Part shown: in pieces, positions 51,586 through 59,718 of the stretch | How the letters are laid out: every line of letters begins with the position of its first letter | Numbering within the stretch: the stretch's first letter is position 1 | Notes under the pieces: model-generated | Databases searched by the model: none | Seen by the model: only the letters and a program-made list of their open reading frames with translations | What the model was told of the DNA's origin: nothing | Program-made: the position numbers and the translations under genes | Assembly: GCA_045661305.1 (NCBI GenBank) | Contig: JAZRFJ010000013.1 | Location: forward strand, 1 to 59,718 | Origin: UMGS1840 sp045661305 | GTDB lineage: Bacteria; Bacillota; Clostridia; UMGS1840 | Length of the DNA stretch: 59,718 nt | Direction of reading: 5' to 3'

Positions 51586-53482
51586 CAATAGATAGCTCCT
51601 CCCATATTTCATAGAGTCTGTCAAGCTCTGTTTTCAGGTTTTCAAGATTTTCGCATTTTTCTTTAAGAAATTCAAAGTCAGAAGAATTTTCGGGGGAAGA
51701 AATTTCACTTTCAGTCTTAGAAATAAGCTCTTCCGTTTCCTCTATCTTTTTTTCTGTTTCTTTTAAACGGGTAAGTCTTTTCGCATTTTTTGCCCGTTCC
51801 TCTTTTGAACGGTAAAATTTGTTTTTGTTTTCTGTGTTTTTGCTTTCTTCTTTTATTTCGTTTGATACTCTTTGCAAAAGTTCTTTCTTCTTCTCAACAT
51901 AATAATCATAATTTCCGTCATAAAAGCTGATTTCATCTTTTTTCATCTCGATTATTTTTGTCGGTACTCTGTTAAGAAGATAACGGTCATGAGAAACCAT
52001 AATAATTGTTCCCGAAAATTCCTTTAATGCTTCATCAAGAACTTCCTTGGCTGATAAATCAAGATGGTTTGTCGGCTCGTCTAAAATAAGAACATTGCCT
52101 TTTTCAAGCATCATGAGTGTAAATTTTACTTTTGCTTTTTCTCCGCCTGATAAAACCTCAATCGGTTTATATATTTCTTCGTTTCTTATTAAAACTTTTC
52201 CTAAAATATCTCTTATTTGTTGTTCATACATAAGAGGGTAGCGGTCGTGTATCTCATCAATAACACTTTTACTGCCGTCAATAAGCGTTGTTTCCTGTTC
52301 GAAATATGATTTTTTTACATTTCCGCCCCATTTTATTTCGCCCTTTTGTGCTTTGTAAATACCGAGAATTGATTTTAAAAATGTCGATTTTCCAACACCG
52401 TTTTCTCCAACAATGGCTATTTTTTCGCCTCTCATAACATGAAGATTGATATTGTCAAAAAGGGTAGCATCACCAATTTTTAAACTAAGCTCTTTTACTG
52501 AAAGAACATCTTTTACAGGCTCCTGTTTATAATCAAAATTCAGCTTTATGGTTTTTGTATAATCGGAAGGTTTTTCCAAAATTTCCATTTTATCAAGCGT
52601 ATTCTGTCTGCTTTTTGCACTTTTTGCGGTAGATGCCCTTACCTTGTTTTTTGCGATATAATCTTTTAAAGATGCAATTTCATTCTGTTGCTTCTCATAT
52701 TCCTTCTGCATTGTTTTGATATTTTCTTTTTTTGTTACAACAAATGAACTGTAATTTCCCTTATAGCGTTTTAATTTTCCGTTATATATTTCTGCAATTT
52801 CGTTTACGCATTTATCAAGAAAATATCTGTCATGGGATACCATAAGAACAGCACCCTTATAGGACATCAGGTACTCCTCAAGCCAGTTAAGTGTTTTAAA
52901 ATCAAGTTGGTTTGTCGGCTCATCCAAAATAAGAAGCTCAGGCTCAGATAAAAGAAGTGACGCAAGAGATAATCTTGTTTTTTCGCCTCCAGAAAGTGTG
53001 GAAACCTTTCTGTTGGAATCAATTTCTGAAAAACCCATACCTGTCCGTACAGTATCTATTTTTACATTGATGTTATATCCGTCCTGCTGTTCAAACTGTG
53101 TTTGCAGATGCGCATAACGGGAATTTAAAGCTCTGTATTCATCACTGTTTTCATCACATTGCGATATTTTTTCATAAAGCTCATTAAGCTCATTTTCGAT
53201 TTTTAAAAGATGTGAAAAAACATTTCTTAAAACCTCGCCAACTGTATAATCGGAAACAAAATCACTGTTTTGCTTTAAATACCCGATTGTTTTTCCCATA
53301 CTGATGATTTCGCCGTTTGTTATATCAAGCTCTTTTGTGATAACATTAAGAAGAGTGGACTTCCCGGCACCATTAGCACCGATAAGTCCAATCCTGTCTT
53401 TGTCTTCAATTTTGAAATTTATGTTTTCTAAAATTTGTGTTGCACCATAGAAAACATCAACATTTCTTAATTCTGTAATCAT
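51578..53482 (-). CDS. ABC-F family ATPase
   Basis: This 634-residue protein has two ABC cassettes: Walker A GANGAGKST and GENGVGKST, signatures LSGGEKTR and LSGGEKAK, and LDEPTNQLD/LDEPTNHLD. A charged linker joins them and the C terminus ends in a long coiled coil (about 545-634). It has no membrane part. ABC-F proteins act on the ribosome; this one resembles Uup/YdiF/YfmR housekeeping members more than antibiotic-resistance ones. It starts 3 bases after metK with only a weak Shine-Dalgarno, so is coupled to it. Confidence 0.94.
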   Translation of the reverse strand: MITELRNVDVFYGATQILENINFKIEDKDRIGLIGANGAGKSTLLNVITKELDITNGEIISMGKTIGYLKQNSDFVSDYTVGEVLRNVFSHLLKIENELNELYEKISQCDENSDEYRALNSRYAHLQTQFEQQDGYNINVKIDTVRTGMGFSEIDSNRKVSTLSGGEKTRLSLASLLLSEPELLILDEPTNQLDFKTLNWLEEYLMSYKGAVLMVSHDRYFLDKCVNEIAEIYNGKLKRYKGNYSSFVVTKKENIKTMQKEYEKQQNEIASLKDYIAKNKVRASTAKSAKSRQNTLDKMEILEKPSDYTKTIKLNFDYKQEPVKDVLSVKELSLKIGDATLFDNINLHVMRGEKIAIVGENGVGKSTFLKSILGIYKAQKGEIKWGGNVKKSYFEQETTLIDGSKSVIDEIHDRYPLMYEQQIRDILGKVLIRNEEIYKPIEVLSGGEKAKVKFTLMMLEKGNVLILDEPTNHLDLSAKEVLDEALKEFSGTIIMVSHDRYLLNRVPTKIIEMKKDEISFYDGNYDYYVEKKKELLQRVSNEIKEESKNTENKNKFYRSKEERAKNAKRLTRLKETEKKIEETEELISKTESEISSPENSSDFEFLKEKCENLENLKTELDRLYEIWEELSIDE

Positions 53483-53485
53483 AAT

Positions 53486-54646
53486 TTATTCTTTTGCCAT
53501 TTGTGCTATCATTTGTGCTTTATCTGTCATTTCCCATTTAACATTCAAATCTTCTCTTCCCATATGACCGTAAGATGCAAGCTGACGGTAAATAGGTTTT
53601 CTAAGATCAAGCTCTTTTATGATAGCCTCAGGTCTTAAATCAAAAATTTTATTTACAATTTCTTCGATTTTTTCGTTAGAAATTTTTCCTGTTGAGAAAG
53701 TATCAACCATTACTGAAACCGGTTTTGCAATACCGATTGCATAAGCAAGCTGAACTTCGCATTTTGAGGCAATTTTTGATGCAACGATGTTTTTTGCAAC
53801 ATATCTTGCCGCATAAGCCGCACTTCTGTCAACTTTCGTAGGGTCCTTTCCTGAGAAAGCACCGCCGCCGTGACGCGCATATCCGCCATAAGTATCAACA
53901 ATTATTTTTCTTCCCGTAAGTCCGCTGTCACCTTGCGGACCGCCTATAACAAATCTTCCCGTCGGATTGATGAAGAATTTTGTGTTTTCATCTATAAGAG
54001 TTGACGGAATTATTTCATCTATAACATATTTTCTGATATCTTCTCTTAACTTTTCAAGTGTTATTTCAGGGCTGTGCTGTGTTGAAATAACAACAGCTTC
54101 AATTCTTTTGACCAAATTCCCATCATACTCAACAGTTACCTGACTTTTACCGTCAGGACGGAGATAATCAAGTATATGATTTTTCCTTACTTCGGTAAGC
54201 CTTTTTGCAAGCTTATGAGCAAGAGAAATGGGAAGAGGCATAAGCTCAGGTGTTTCGACACAGGCATAGCCGAACATCATTCCCTGGTCGCCTGCACCGG
54301 TTGAGTTATCGTCGTCCGAGCTGTCAACGCCCATTGCAATATCTCCTGATTGTTCATCTATTGAAGTAACAACTGCACAGGTGTTTCCATCAAAGCCGTA
54401 TTTTGCTCTGTCATAGCCTATATCAAGAACAACTTGTCTTGCAATTTTGGGTATGTCAACATAACAGTTAGTGGAAATTTCTCCCATTACTGAAACAATT
54501 CCTGTTGTACAGGTTGTTTCACATGCAACTCTCGCCGTAGGGTCTAAAGACAGTATAGTATCAAGGACAGCATCTGAAATCTGGTCGCAGATTTTATCAG
54601 GATGCCCCTCAGTTACTGATTCTGATGTAAAAAAATGTCTTGCCAT
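53486..54646 (-). CDS. metK: S-adenosylmethionine synthetase
   Basis: This 386-residue enzyme makes S-adenosylmethionine from ATP and methionine. Signatures are SVTEGHPDKICDQISDA, GAGDQGMMFGYA and GGGAFSGKDPTKVDRS. AGGAAG precedes the start. Many Firmicutes metK genes carry a SAM-I riboswitch, but the 5' leader here is only about 70 bases and shows no such structure. It heads a run with the ABC-F and CDF genes. Confidence 0.98.
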   Translation of the reverse strand: MARHFFTSESVTEGHPDKICDQISDAVLDTILSLDPTARVACETTCTTGIVSVMGEISTNCYVDIPKIARQVVLDIGYDRAKYGFDGNTCAVVTSIDEQSGDIAMGVDSSDDDNSTGAGDQGMMFGYACVETPELMPLPISLAHKLAKRLTEVRKNHILDYLRPDGKSQVTVEYDGNLVKRIEAVVISTQHSPEITLEKLREDIRKYVIDEIIPSTLIDENTKFFINPTGRFVIGGPQGDSGLTGRKIIVDTYGGYARHGGGAFSGKDPTKVDRSAAYAARYVAKNIVASKIASKCEVQLAYAIGIAKPVSVMVDTFSTGKISNEKIEEIVNKIFDLRPEAIIKELDLRKPIYRQLASYGHMGREDLNVKWEMTDKAQMIAQMAKE

Positions 54647-54716
54647 ATATAATACTTCCTTTCTGGTAAGTTTAGAACAATTTTATGTATTGTGCAAAAT
54701 AATAACATTATTTCAT

Positions 54717-54745
54717 ATTATACAACATAATGATAAAAAAAACAA
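54717..54745 (-). promoter_or_regulatory. metK promoter
   Basis: On the minus strand TTGTTT (54740-54745), 17 bases, TATAAT (54717-54722). Confidence 0.7.
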
Positions 54746-54763
54746 GGGTGTTTTAGAAAAAAC

Positions 54764-54792
54764 TTGACTTTTTTTGAAAAAAGGTGTATTAT
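54764..54792 (+). promoter_or_regulatory. capD promoter
   Basis: TTGACT (54764-54769), 17 bases, TATTAT (54787-54792). The leader has a GGCAC/GTGCC hairpin (about 54834-54858) touching the ribosome binding site. Confidence 0.8.
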
Positions 54793-54873
54793 ATAAATTG
54801 ACTGTTAAAATGGACTGAAAATAAAAACAAAATGGCACTTTTTACTAAAATTCGGTGCCGGAGGAGTTTAAAT

Positions 54874-56724
54874 ATGTCTTTTTTAAAAAAGTATAAACGC
54901 TATTCACTCGTTTTCTTTGATGCGTTGCTTGTAGTTTTTTCCTATTCGATATTACCTTTGATTTTTCATGGTAATACAGATTGCCGTGCGGGAAGAAAAC
55001 TTATATTACTCACTATTTGTATCCATATTTTACTGATGTTTTTATTTAAGCGTTATGAAAATATTTTAAAGTATTCCAATGCTAAGGAAATATTAAAAAC
55101 TGCACTGGTAGGTTTTTGTACGCTTCTTTTAATCAATCCTGTTGCGGTACTCTTTAAAGTACATGTTATTGGCGGTCAATATCAGTTTATTGCAATAATG
55201 ATTATGATATGGTCTTCAATATTTTTTAGAATGGCAATAAAATATTATACAAATTATGTAAGTCTTAATAACAAAAATGCAACTAAGGGTAATCTTCTTA
55301 TTGTCGGTGCAGGAAGTGCAGGAAGAATGGTATTTGAAGAAACTCAAATCAGTAAAAGTCTGAATTATAATGTTGTGGGTTATATTGATGATGATGATGA
55401 AAAAAACGGTAACAGAATAAACGGGGTTAAGGTGCTTGGCTCAAGAAGTGAGATTGTTGAGGTATGTCAGAAATATAATGTAACCAATATTATTATTGCA
55501 ATTCCGTCAATGGAAACTGCTGAAATGCAGAAGCTTGTTACAATATGCAGTGAAACAAATTGTAAGGTACAGGTGCTTCCAAAATATGAGGAGTTTATTG
55601 AGGGGAGACTAACAAAAGAAGAACTTGCCAAAAATGTAAGAGATGTAGATATAGAGGATTTGTTGGAAAGAGACGCGATAGTGCTTGATAATAAACAGCT
55701 TTCCGAAATTCTTACAGGAAAAACTGTTCTTGTTACAGGTGGAGGCGGTTCAATAGGCTCTGAGTTGTGCAGACAGATTGTAAAGTATAACCCGGGTAAG
55801 CTTGTAATTGTTGATATATACGAAAATAATGCTTATGATATACAAAACGAATTAAAAAGTAATCATCCTAATCTTAATTTAGATGTTGTAATAGCGTCTG
55901 TGCGTGATTATGATAAACTTGAACTTATATTTGATTCATACAGACCTGACATGGTTTACCATGCCGCTGCACATAAGCATGTTCCTTTGATGGAGTTTTC
56001 ACCTGATGAGGCTATAAAAAACAATGTTTTCGGAACATTTAATGTTGCAAAATGTGCAGATAAATTCGGTGTTAATACATTTACGCTTATTTCAACCGAT
56101 AAAGCTGTAAACCCTACTAATGTTATGGGTGCAACAAAGAGAATATGTGAAATGATAGTGCAGTCTTTTCAGACAGTATCAAAGACGGAGTTTGTTGCTG
56201 TAAGATTTGGAAATGTTTTGGGCTCTAACGGCTCTGTAATTCCTCTTTTTAAAAGGCAGATTCAAAACGGGGGACCTGTTACTGTAACGCATAAGGATAT
56301 TACCAGATTTTTCATGACTATACCTGAGGCATCTCAGCTTGTTCTGCAGGCGTCGGCTTTTGCTGAGGGGGGAGAAATTTTTGTTCTTGATATGGGCAAG
56401 CCTGTTAAAATATATCACCTTGCTGAAAAACTCATAAAACTATCCGGTTATGAGCCTGATAAGGATATTAAAATTGAGGTTACCGGTTTAAGACCCGGTG
56501 AAAAGCTTTATGAGGAGCTTCTCATGGATGAGGAAGGTCTTAAGAATACACAGAACTCTAAAATTTTTATCGGAAAGCCGATATTTACTGATTTTGAGGC
56601 ACTTACGGCTGAACTGAATAAATTACAGGAGGCAATAAACAATCCTGATAAAATGGAAATAAAGAGAATTATTTCCCGTATGGTTGACACATACAAACCT
56701 GACTTTGATTGTTGTAATTCTTAA
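54874..56724 (+). CDS. Polysaccharide biosynthesis protein, CapD/PglF-type nucleotide-sugar 4,6-dehydratase
   Basis: This 616-residue membrane protein has four N-terminal helices (about 8-125) and a first nucleotide-binding domain (GAGSAGRMV). Its C-terminal SDR domain has GGGGSIGSE (about 303) and STDKAVNPTNVMGATKR. Methionine takes the place of the usual SDR tyrosine before xxxK, as in membrane-bound UDP-GlcNAc 4,6-dehydratases. These start synthesis of modified sugars for capsule or glycoproteins. ATG 54874 has GGAGGAG upstream. It stands alone, without glycosyltransferases nearby. Confidence 0.92.
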   Translation: MSFLKKYKRYSLVFFDALLVVFSYSILPLIFHGNTDCRAGRKLILLTICIHILLMFLFKRYENILKYSNAKEILKTALVGFCTLLLINPVAVLFKVHVIGGQYQFIAIMIMIWSSIFFRMAIKYYTNYVSLNNKNATKGNLLIVGAGSAGRMVFEETQISKSLNYNVVGYIDDDDEKNGNRINGVKVLGSRSEIVEVCQKYNVTNIIIAIPSMETAEMQKLVTICSETNCKVQVLPKYEEFIEGRLTKEELAKNVRDVDIEDLLERDAIVLDNKQLSEILTGKTVLVTGGGGSIGSELCRQIVKYNPGKLVIVDIYENNAYDIQNELKSNHPNLNLDVVIASVRDYDKLELIFDSYRPDMVYHAAAHKHVPLMEFSPDEAIKNNVFGTFNVAKCADKFGVNTFTLISTDKAVNPTNVMGATKRICEMIVQSFQTVSKTEFVAVRFGNVLGSNGSVIPLFKRQIQNGGPVTVTHKDITRFFMTIPEASQLVLQASAFAEGGEIFVLDMGKPVKIYHLAEKLIKLSGYEPDKDIKIEVTGLRPGEKLYEELLMDEEGLKNTQNSKIFIGKPIFTDFEALTAELNKLQEAINNPDKMEIKRIISRMVDTYKPDFDCCNS

Positions 56725-56751
56725 ATTGAACATTTAAAAAACGGAGGAACT

Positions 56752-56994
56752 ATGAGAATAGATAAGTATCTTAAGGTTTCAAGAATTATTAAAAGGAGAA
56801 CAGTCGCACAAGAGGCGTGCGAGGGTGGTAAAGTAACGATAAACGGTAAAACCGCCAAGCCTTCAAGCGAGGTTAAGGCAGGGGATATACTTACCCTTAC
56901 TTTTGGTGCAAGGACAATTAAGGTAGAGGTTACAGATACGAAAGAGGTTGTTCGCAAAGACGACGCATCAACTTTATATAAACAAATTGATTAA
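56752..56994 (+). CDS. rqcP: S4 domain RNA-binding protein, RqcP-like
   Basis: This is an 80-residue single S4 domain: MRIDKYLKVSRIIKRRTVAQEAC, then GKVTINGKTAKPSSEVKAGD. RqcP acts with RqcH in ribosome quality control, stabilising peptidyl-tRNA during C-terminal alanine tailing. CGGAGGA precedes the start, 27 bases after the capD stop, and a terminator follows. Confidence 0.9.
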   Translation: MRIDKYLKVSRIIKRRTVAQEACEGGKVTINGKTAKPSSEVKAGDILTLTFGARTIKVEVTDTKEVVRKDDASTLYKQID

Positions 56995-57002
56995 ACTTTT
57001 AA

Positions 57003-57034
57003 AAAACTGCGAAAGTGACATTCGCAGTTTTTTT
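57003..57034 (+). terminator. Terminator after rqcP
   Basis: AAACTGCGAA (57004-57013) pairs with TTCGCAGTTT (57021-57030) and is followed by T-run. Confidence 0.9.
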
Positions 57035-57109
57035 GTATAATTTTAACAAAAATCTTTGTATATTGTCTGCAAAAAATGTTACAAATATATTATATTTTTG
57101 TGAAAAGTG

Positions 57110-57139
57110 TTGACAAACTACCGTTTTTTGTATTATAAT
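57110..57139 (+). promoter_or_regulatory. hpf promoter
   Basis: TTGACA (57110-57115), 18 bases, TATAAT (57134-57139). The 90-base leader holds an AGATA/TATCT hairpin. Confidence 0.8.
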
Positions 57140-57234
57140 AAATACGAAGATAGGTATATCTTTTAAAAAAGCTTTCGGATTCTTCGGATTCAGGCTTTAT
57201 GAAGAGTCTGGAAGAAGAAAAGGAGACATGAGAT

Positions 57235-57768
57235 ATGAAGGTAACATTTGTAGAAAGAAAGGTAACATTAAAAGATACTTTTAAGGAAAAGTTTTGTGCA
57301 AAGCTTAATAAGTTTGACAAAATTTTTGATGAAACAGCCAAAGCAACCGTAACTGCTTCAGTTGTTAAAGATACATATATACTGGAGCTTACCATTTTTT
57401 ATAATAATGCTATATTCCGTGTTGAAGAGTCCAACGATGATTGTTGGGCAGGTATGGATGAAATAATAGAAGACCTCAAAAAGCAGATTAGAAAATATAA
57501 AACAAAAATTGAAAAAACAGTTAAGCGTTCTTCAATGGAAGATGCGTTTCTCTCTCTTGAGCCTGATTATGAGAGTGCGGAAGAATTAGAGTTTGAAATT
57601 GTAAGAACGAAAAAAGTTCCTGTTAAACCAATGAGTGCAGATGAGGCAATATTGCAGATGAATTTACTCGGACACGAGTTCTTTGCTTTTAAAAATGTTG
57701 ATACAGGAAATGTTGATATAGTTTATAAGAGAAAAGACGGAAGATATGGACTTATAGAAACTGAGTAA
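57235..57768 (+). CDS. hpf: Ribosome hibernation promoting factor, long form
   Basis: This 177-residue protein has an N-terminal ribosome-binding domain (about 1-105: a RaiA-like beta-alpha fold with DDCWAGMDEIIEDLKKQI). Its C-terminal dimerisation domain (about 120-177) has KPMSADEAILQMNLLGHEFFAF. The long form alone pairs ribosomes into 100S dimers at rest. AAAGGAGA lies 10 bases before the start. It is transcribed alone. Confidence 0.96.
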   Translation: MKVTFVERKVTLKDTFKEKFCAKLNKFDKIFDETAKATVTASVVKDTYILELTIFYNNAIFRVEESNDDCWAGMDEIIEDLKKQIRKYKTKIEKTVKRSSMEDAFLSLEPDYESAEELEFEIVRTKKVPVKPMSADEAILQMNLLGHEFFAFKNVDTGNVDIVYKRKDGRYGLIETE

Positions 57769-57797
57769 TTATTTATTATTTTTTTCTTCGTTCCCAA

Positions 57798-57828
57798 TGG
57801 GCTGTGATAAAAAGTTACAGCCCTTTTT
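57798..57828 (+). terminator. Terminator of hpf
   Basis: GGGCTGT (57799-57805) pairs with ACAGCCC (57817-57823) and is followed by T-run. Confidence 0.9.
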
Positions 57829-57840
57829 GTTTGAAAAATA

Positions 57841-57868
57841 TTGACTTTACTCTAAGTTGTGTTATAAT
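57841..57868 (+). promoter_or_regulatory. Promoter of the DEAD-box gene
   Basis: TTGACT (57841-57846), 16 bases, TATAAT (57863-57868). Confidence 0.8.
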
Positions 57869-57904
57869 ATATATGGAAAAATTTGAAAATACAAAGGAGA
57901 AAAA

Positions 57905-59593
57905 ATGAGTAATTCGAACAATCTATTTTTTGAAAATCTTGATATATCACCCGAAATAAAAAAATCGCTTTCTGAAATGGAAATTTTTGAAGCTACACAG
58001 GTGCAGATGGAAAGTATTGAACCGATGCTTTCTTTTGAAGATATTTTAGTTCAGGCACCTACAGGAACAGGAAAAACTTTTGCTTTCGGAATACCTGTTG
58101 CCGAAAGAATTTGTGAAGATGAAAACACAGTTCAGGCACTTGTTTTATGCCCTACAAGAGAGCTTGCTATCCAGATTACAAACGAAATTAATAAGCTTAC
58201 AAAATATAAAAAGAAAACAAAAGCACTTGCTATATACGGCGGTCAGAATATAGAAATACAAATAAGTGCATTAAGAGATAAGCCACAGATTATTGTTGCG
58301 ACACCAGGGCGTCTTATGGACCATCTTAAAAGAAAGAAAATCTTTTTATCATCACTTTCAACAGTTGTGCTTGATGAAGCTGATGAGATGCTTAATATGG
58401 GCTTTAGAGATGATATTGAAACCATTTTGAAAAATGTTCCCGACGGCGTGCATACAGCTATGTTTTCTGCTACTTTAAGTCCAGAAATTCTTGAAATCGC
58501 AAAAAAATTCCAGAAGCAAAATGCCAGAAAAATAAAGATAACAAAAAAAGAGGTTACTGTTTCAACTGTAAAGCAGTATTATCTTGAAGTGAAAAATGCC
58601 CAAAAAGCTGACCTTCTAAAAGCAATGATAGATATAAACAAATATGAGCTAATACTTGTTTTTTGTAATACAAAAAAGAGAGTTGATGAGCTGTGTGATG
58701 ATTTATCAGAATCAGGTTATAAGGTTGAAGCACTTCACGGAGATATGAAACAAATTCAACGCGACAGAGTTATGAACAAATTCAGGGGAAGATATGTGAA
58801 TATCCTTGTTGCTACTGATGTTTGTGCAAGAGGAATTGATGTTGATGATATTGATGCAGTTTTTAATTACGATATTCCCCTTGATGATGAGTATTATGTG
58901 CACAGAATAGGAAGAACGGGGCGTGCAAATAAAGAGGGAATTGCATATACATTCCTTTCAAATAAAGAAATGTGGCGACTTAGGGAAATAATGAAATACA
59001 CAAAGACTAATATTCTTCCACTAAAAAGACCGTCTCTCGATGAAGTAGAATATAAAAAAGCAGAAGAAGTTATAAAAAAAGCAATAGAAATTTCAAAGAC
59101 GGAGGATATTTCATATTTTTCTTCTCTTTTAGAAGAAAAACAAAAAGAAGATAAGAGCTTTGATATAAATAAAATAACCGCATCGCTTTTATATATGAAG
59201 CTAAAGCCTCAGAAAGTAAAACAAAGTTCTCTATCAGGCGAAAAAGAAAAAACTTCTAAAAAGGAAAAAACAAAGAAAGATGATGTTGCAAGGCTTTTCT
59301 TTAATGTGGGAAGCTTAGATAAGGTGCGAAGAAGAAACATTGAAGATTTATTCAATGACCATCCGACATTAAGAGGTATAAAGGTTGAGAACATTGATGT
59401 TTTTGATAAGTATTCCTTTGTTGATGTTCCTTACAACGATGCAAAAGAAATATGCGACAATCTTTGCGGGATGACTTTTAAAGGAAGAATATTATCTGTT
59501 GATATAGCTCTGACACAGAAGAAACCTCCAGCTAAAAAGGAAGGAAGTAGAAAAAGTATGTCCAACAAAAGAGGAAAAAAATTAAGAAAATAA
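57905..59593 (+). CDS. DEAD-box RNA helicase with DbpA-type RNA-binding tail
   Basis: This 562-residue helicase has APTGTGKT (about 50), PTRELA, TPGRL, DEAD (about 160), SAT and HRIGRTGR (about 338) motifs. A lysine-rich linker (about 440-460) is followed by a DbpA-type RNA-binding domain (about 465-545) and a basic tail. It remodels structured RNA, probably in ribosome assembly or RNA turnover. AAAGGAG precedes the start. Confidence 0.95.
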   Translation: MSNSNNLFFENLDISPEIKKSLSEMEIFEATQVQMESIEPMLSFEDILVQAPTGTGKTFAFGIPVAERICEDENTVQALVLCPTRELAIQITNEINKLTKYKKKTKALAIYGGQNIEIQISALRDKPQIIVATPGRLMDHLKRKKIFLSSLSTVVLDEADEMLNMGFRDDIETILKNVPDGVHTAMFSATLSPEILEIAKKFQKQNARKIKITKKEVTVSTVKQYYLEVKNAQKADLLKAMIDINKYELILVFCNTKKRVDELCDDLSESGYKVEALHGDMKQIQRDRVMNKFRGRYVNILVATDVCARGIDVDDIDAVFNYDIPLDDEYYVHRIGRTGRANKEGIAYTFLSNKEMWRLREIMKYTKTNILPLKRPSLDEVEYKKAEEVIKKAIEISKTEDISYFSSLLEEKQKEDKSFDINKITASLLYMKLKPQKVKQSSLSGEKEKTSKKEKTKKDDVARLFFNVGSLDKVRRRNIEDLFNDHPTLRGIKVENIDVFDKYSFVDVPYNDAKEICDNLCGMTFKGRILSVDIALTQKKPPAKKEGSRKSMSNKRGKKLRK

Positions 59594-59621
59594 AAAATAG
59601 CGTAAATTATATAAAGTGAGA

Positions 59622-59650
59622 AAAAAAGCCGTTTTTTGACGGCTTTTTTT
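59622..59650 (+). terminator. Terminator of the DEAD-box gene
   Basis: AAAAAGCCGT pairs with ACGGCTTTTT and is followed by T-run. Confidence 0.9.
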
Positions 59651-59661
59651 GTATAAAACTA

Positions 59662-59690
59662 TTGATTTTTTTTTATAAGTATGATATAAT
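59662..59690 (+). promoter_or_regulatory. Promoter of a gene beyond the window
   Basis: TTGATT (59662-59667), 17 bases, TATAAT (59685-59690). Confidence 0.65.
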
Positions 59691-59718
59691 AAAATGAATA
59701 TGTTTTTTGTTATATAAG

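Overview
The window is AT-rich chromosomal DNA from an anaerobic, Gram-positive-type Clostridia member (Firmicutes/Bacillota). The signs are strong AGGAGG-type ribosome binding sites, many TTGACA-N17-TATAAT promoters, SLH-anchored surface proteins with cohesin/dockerin-type modules, a flavoreductase-rubredoxin fusion, a TrpR-related YerC protein, aspartokinase with an internal beta-subunit start, DegV, RqcP and long-form HPF. I cannot name the species. No rRNA, CRISPR array or replication origin is visible.

Layout. 1-1149: tail of an M18 aminopeptidase, tRNA-Leu and initiator tRNA-Met, a duplicated 3' end of that tRNA, and a modular hairpin repeat. 1150-12761 (minus strand): a surface-protein locus headed by a TetR regulator. 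It encodes an SLH protein with cohesin-like, dockerin-like and FN3 modules, a small membrane protein, a dockerin-tailed beta-helix-like protein and a 1531-aa SLH protein with chitobiase-C-type repeats. A two-copy structured RNA element sits ahead of the last two large genes. 12762-15400: a promoter flanked by oppositely oriented palindromes, a tyrosine recombinase and a divergent ImmR/ImmA-like pair. 15760-22537: threonine synthase, a 55-aa minus-strand gene too short for usual ORF cutoffs, a metallophosphoesterase-RdgB-Fe/S protein operon, then ACT protein-homoserine dehydrogenase-aspartokinase. 22721-29397: a polar amino-acid ABC transporter, YerC, and a spermidine/putrescine ABC transporter (PotABCD). 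29401-31067: an AI-2E-family transporter gene enclosed by two inverted copies of a ~201-bp MITE-like element. 31071-36142: flavoreductase-rubredoxin, DegV, a riboswitch-like leader ahead of a zinc-ribbon membrane protein, a DUF2971-like protein and a Fic protein. 36337-42609 (minus): RecD2-Pth-Mfd. 42710-48711: a second modular hairpin repeat, a small zinc-ribbon membrane protein, a secreted protein, YycH/YycI-like proteins and DNA polymerase I. 48760-54646 (minus): membrane protein, HprK-like kinase, CDF transporter, ABC-F ATPase, MetK. 54874-59593: CapD-type dehydratase, RqcP, HPF and a DEAD-box helicase with a DbpA-type tail.

How the parts fit. Aspartokinase, homoserine dehydrogenase and threonine synthase supply three of the five steps from aspartate to threonine. 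Most of the rest is housekeeping (repair, translation quality control, polyamine and amino-acid uptake). The accessory part is 1-15400. A recombinase, a TetR regulator and a promoter lying between inverted palindromes sit at the head of genes for wall-anchored proteins and a dockerin-bearing secreted protein. This looks like a switchable surface assembly, but switching and cohesin-dockerin pairing are inference. The two RNA elements (5789-5872 and 9458-9570) and the leader at 32884-33080 are the best candidates for undescribed biology, because their pairing can be checked base by base.

Where two start codons were possible I chose the one with a properly spaced ribosome binding site. Several starts are therefore shorter than the longest reading frame.
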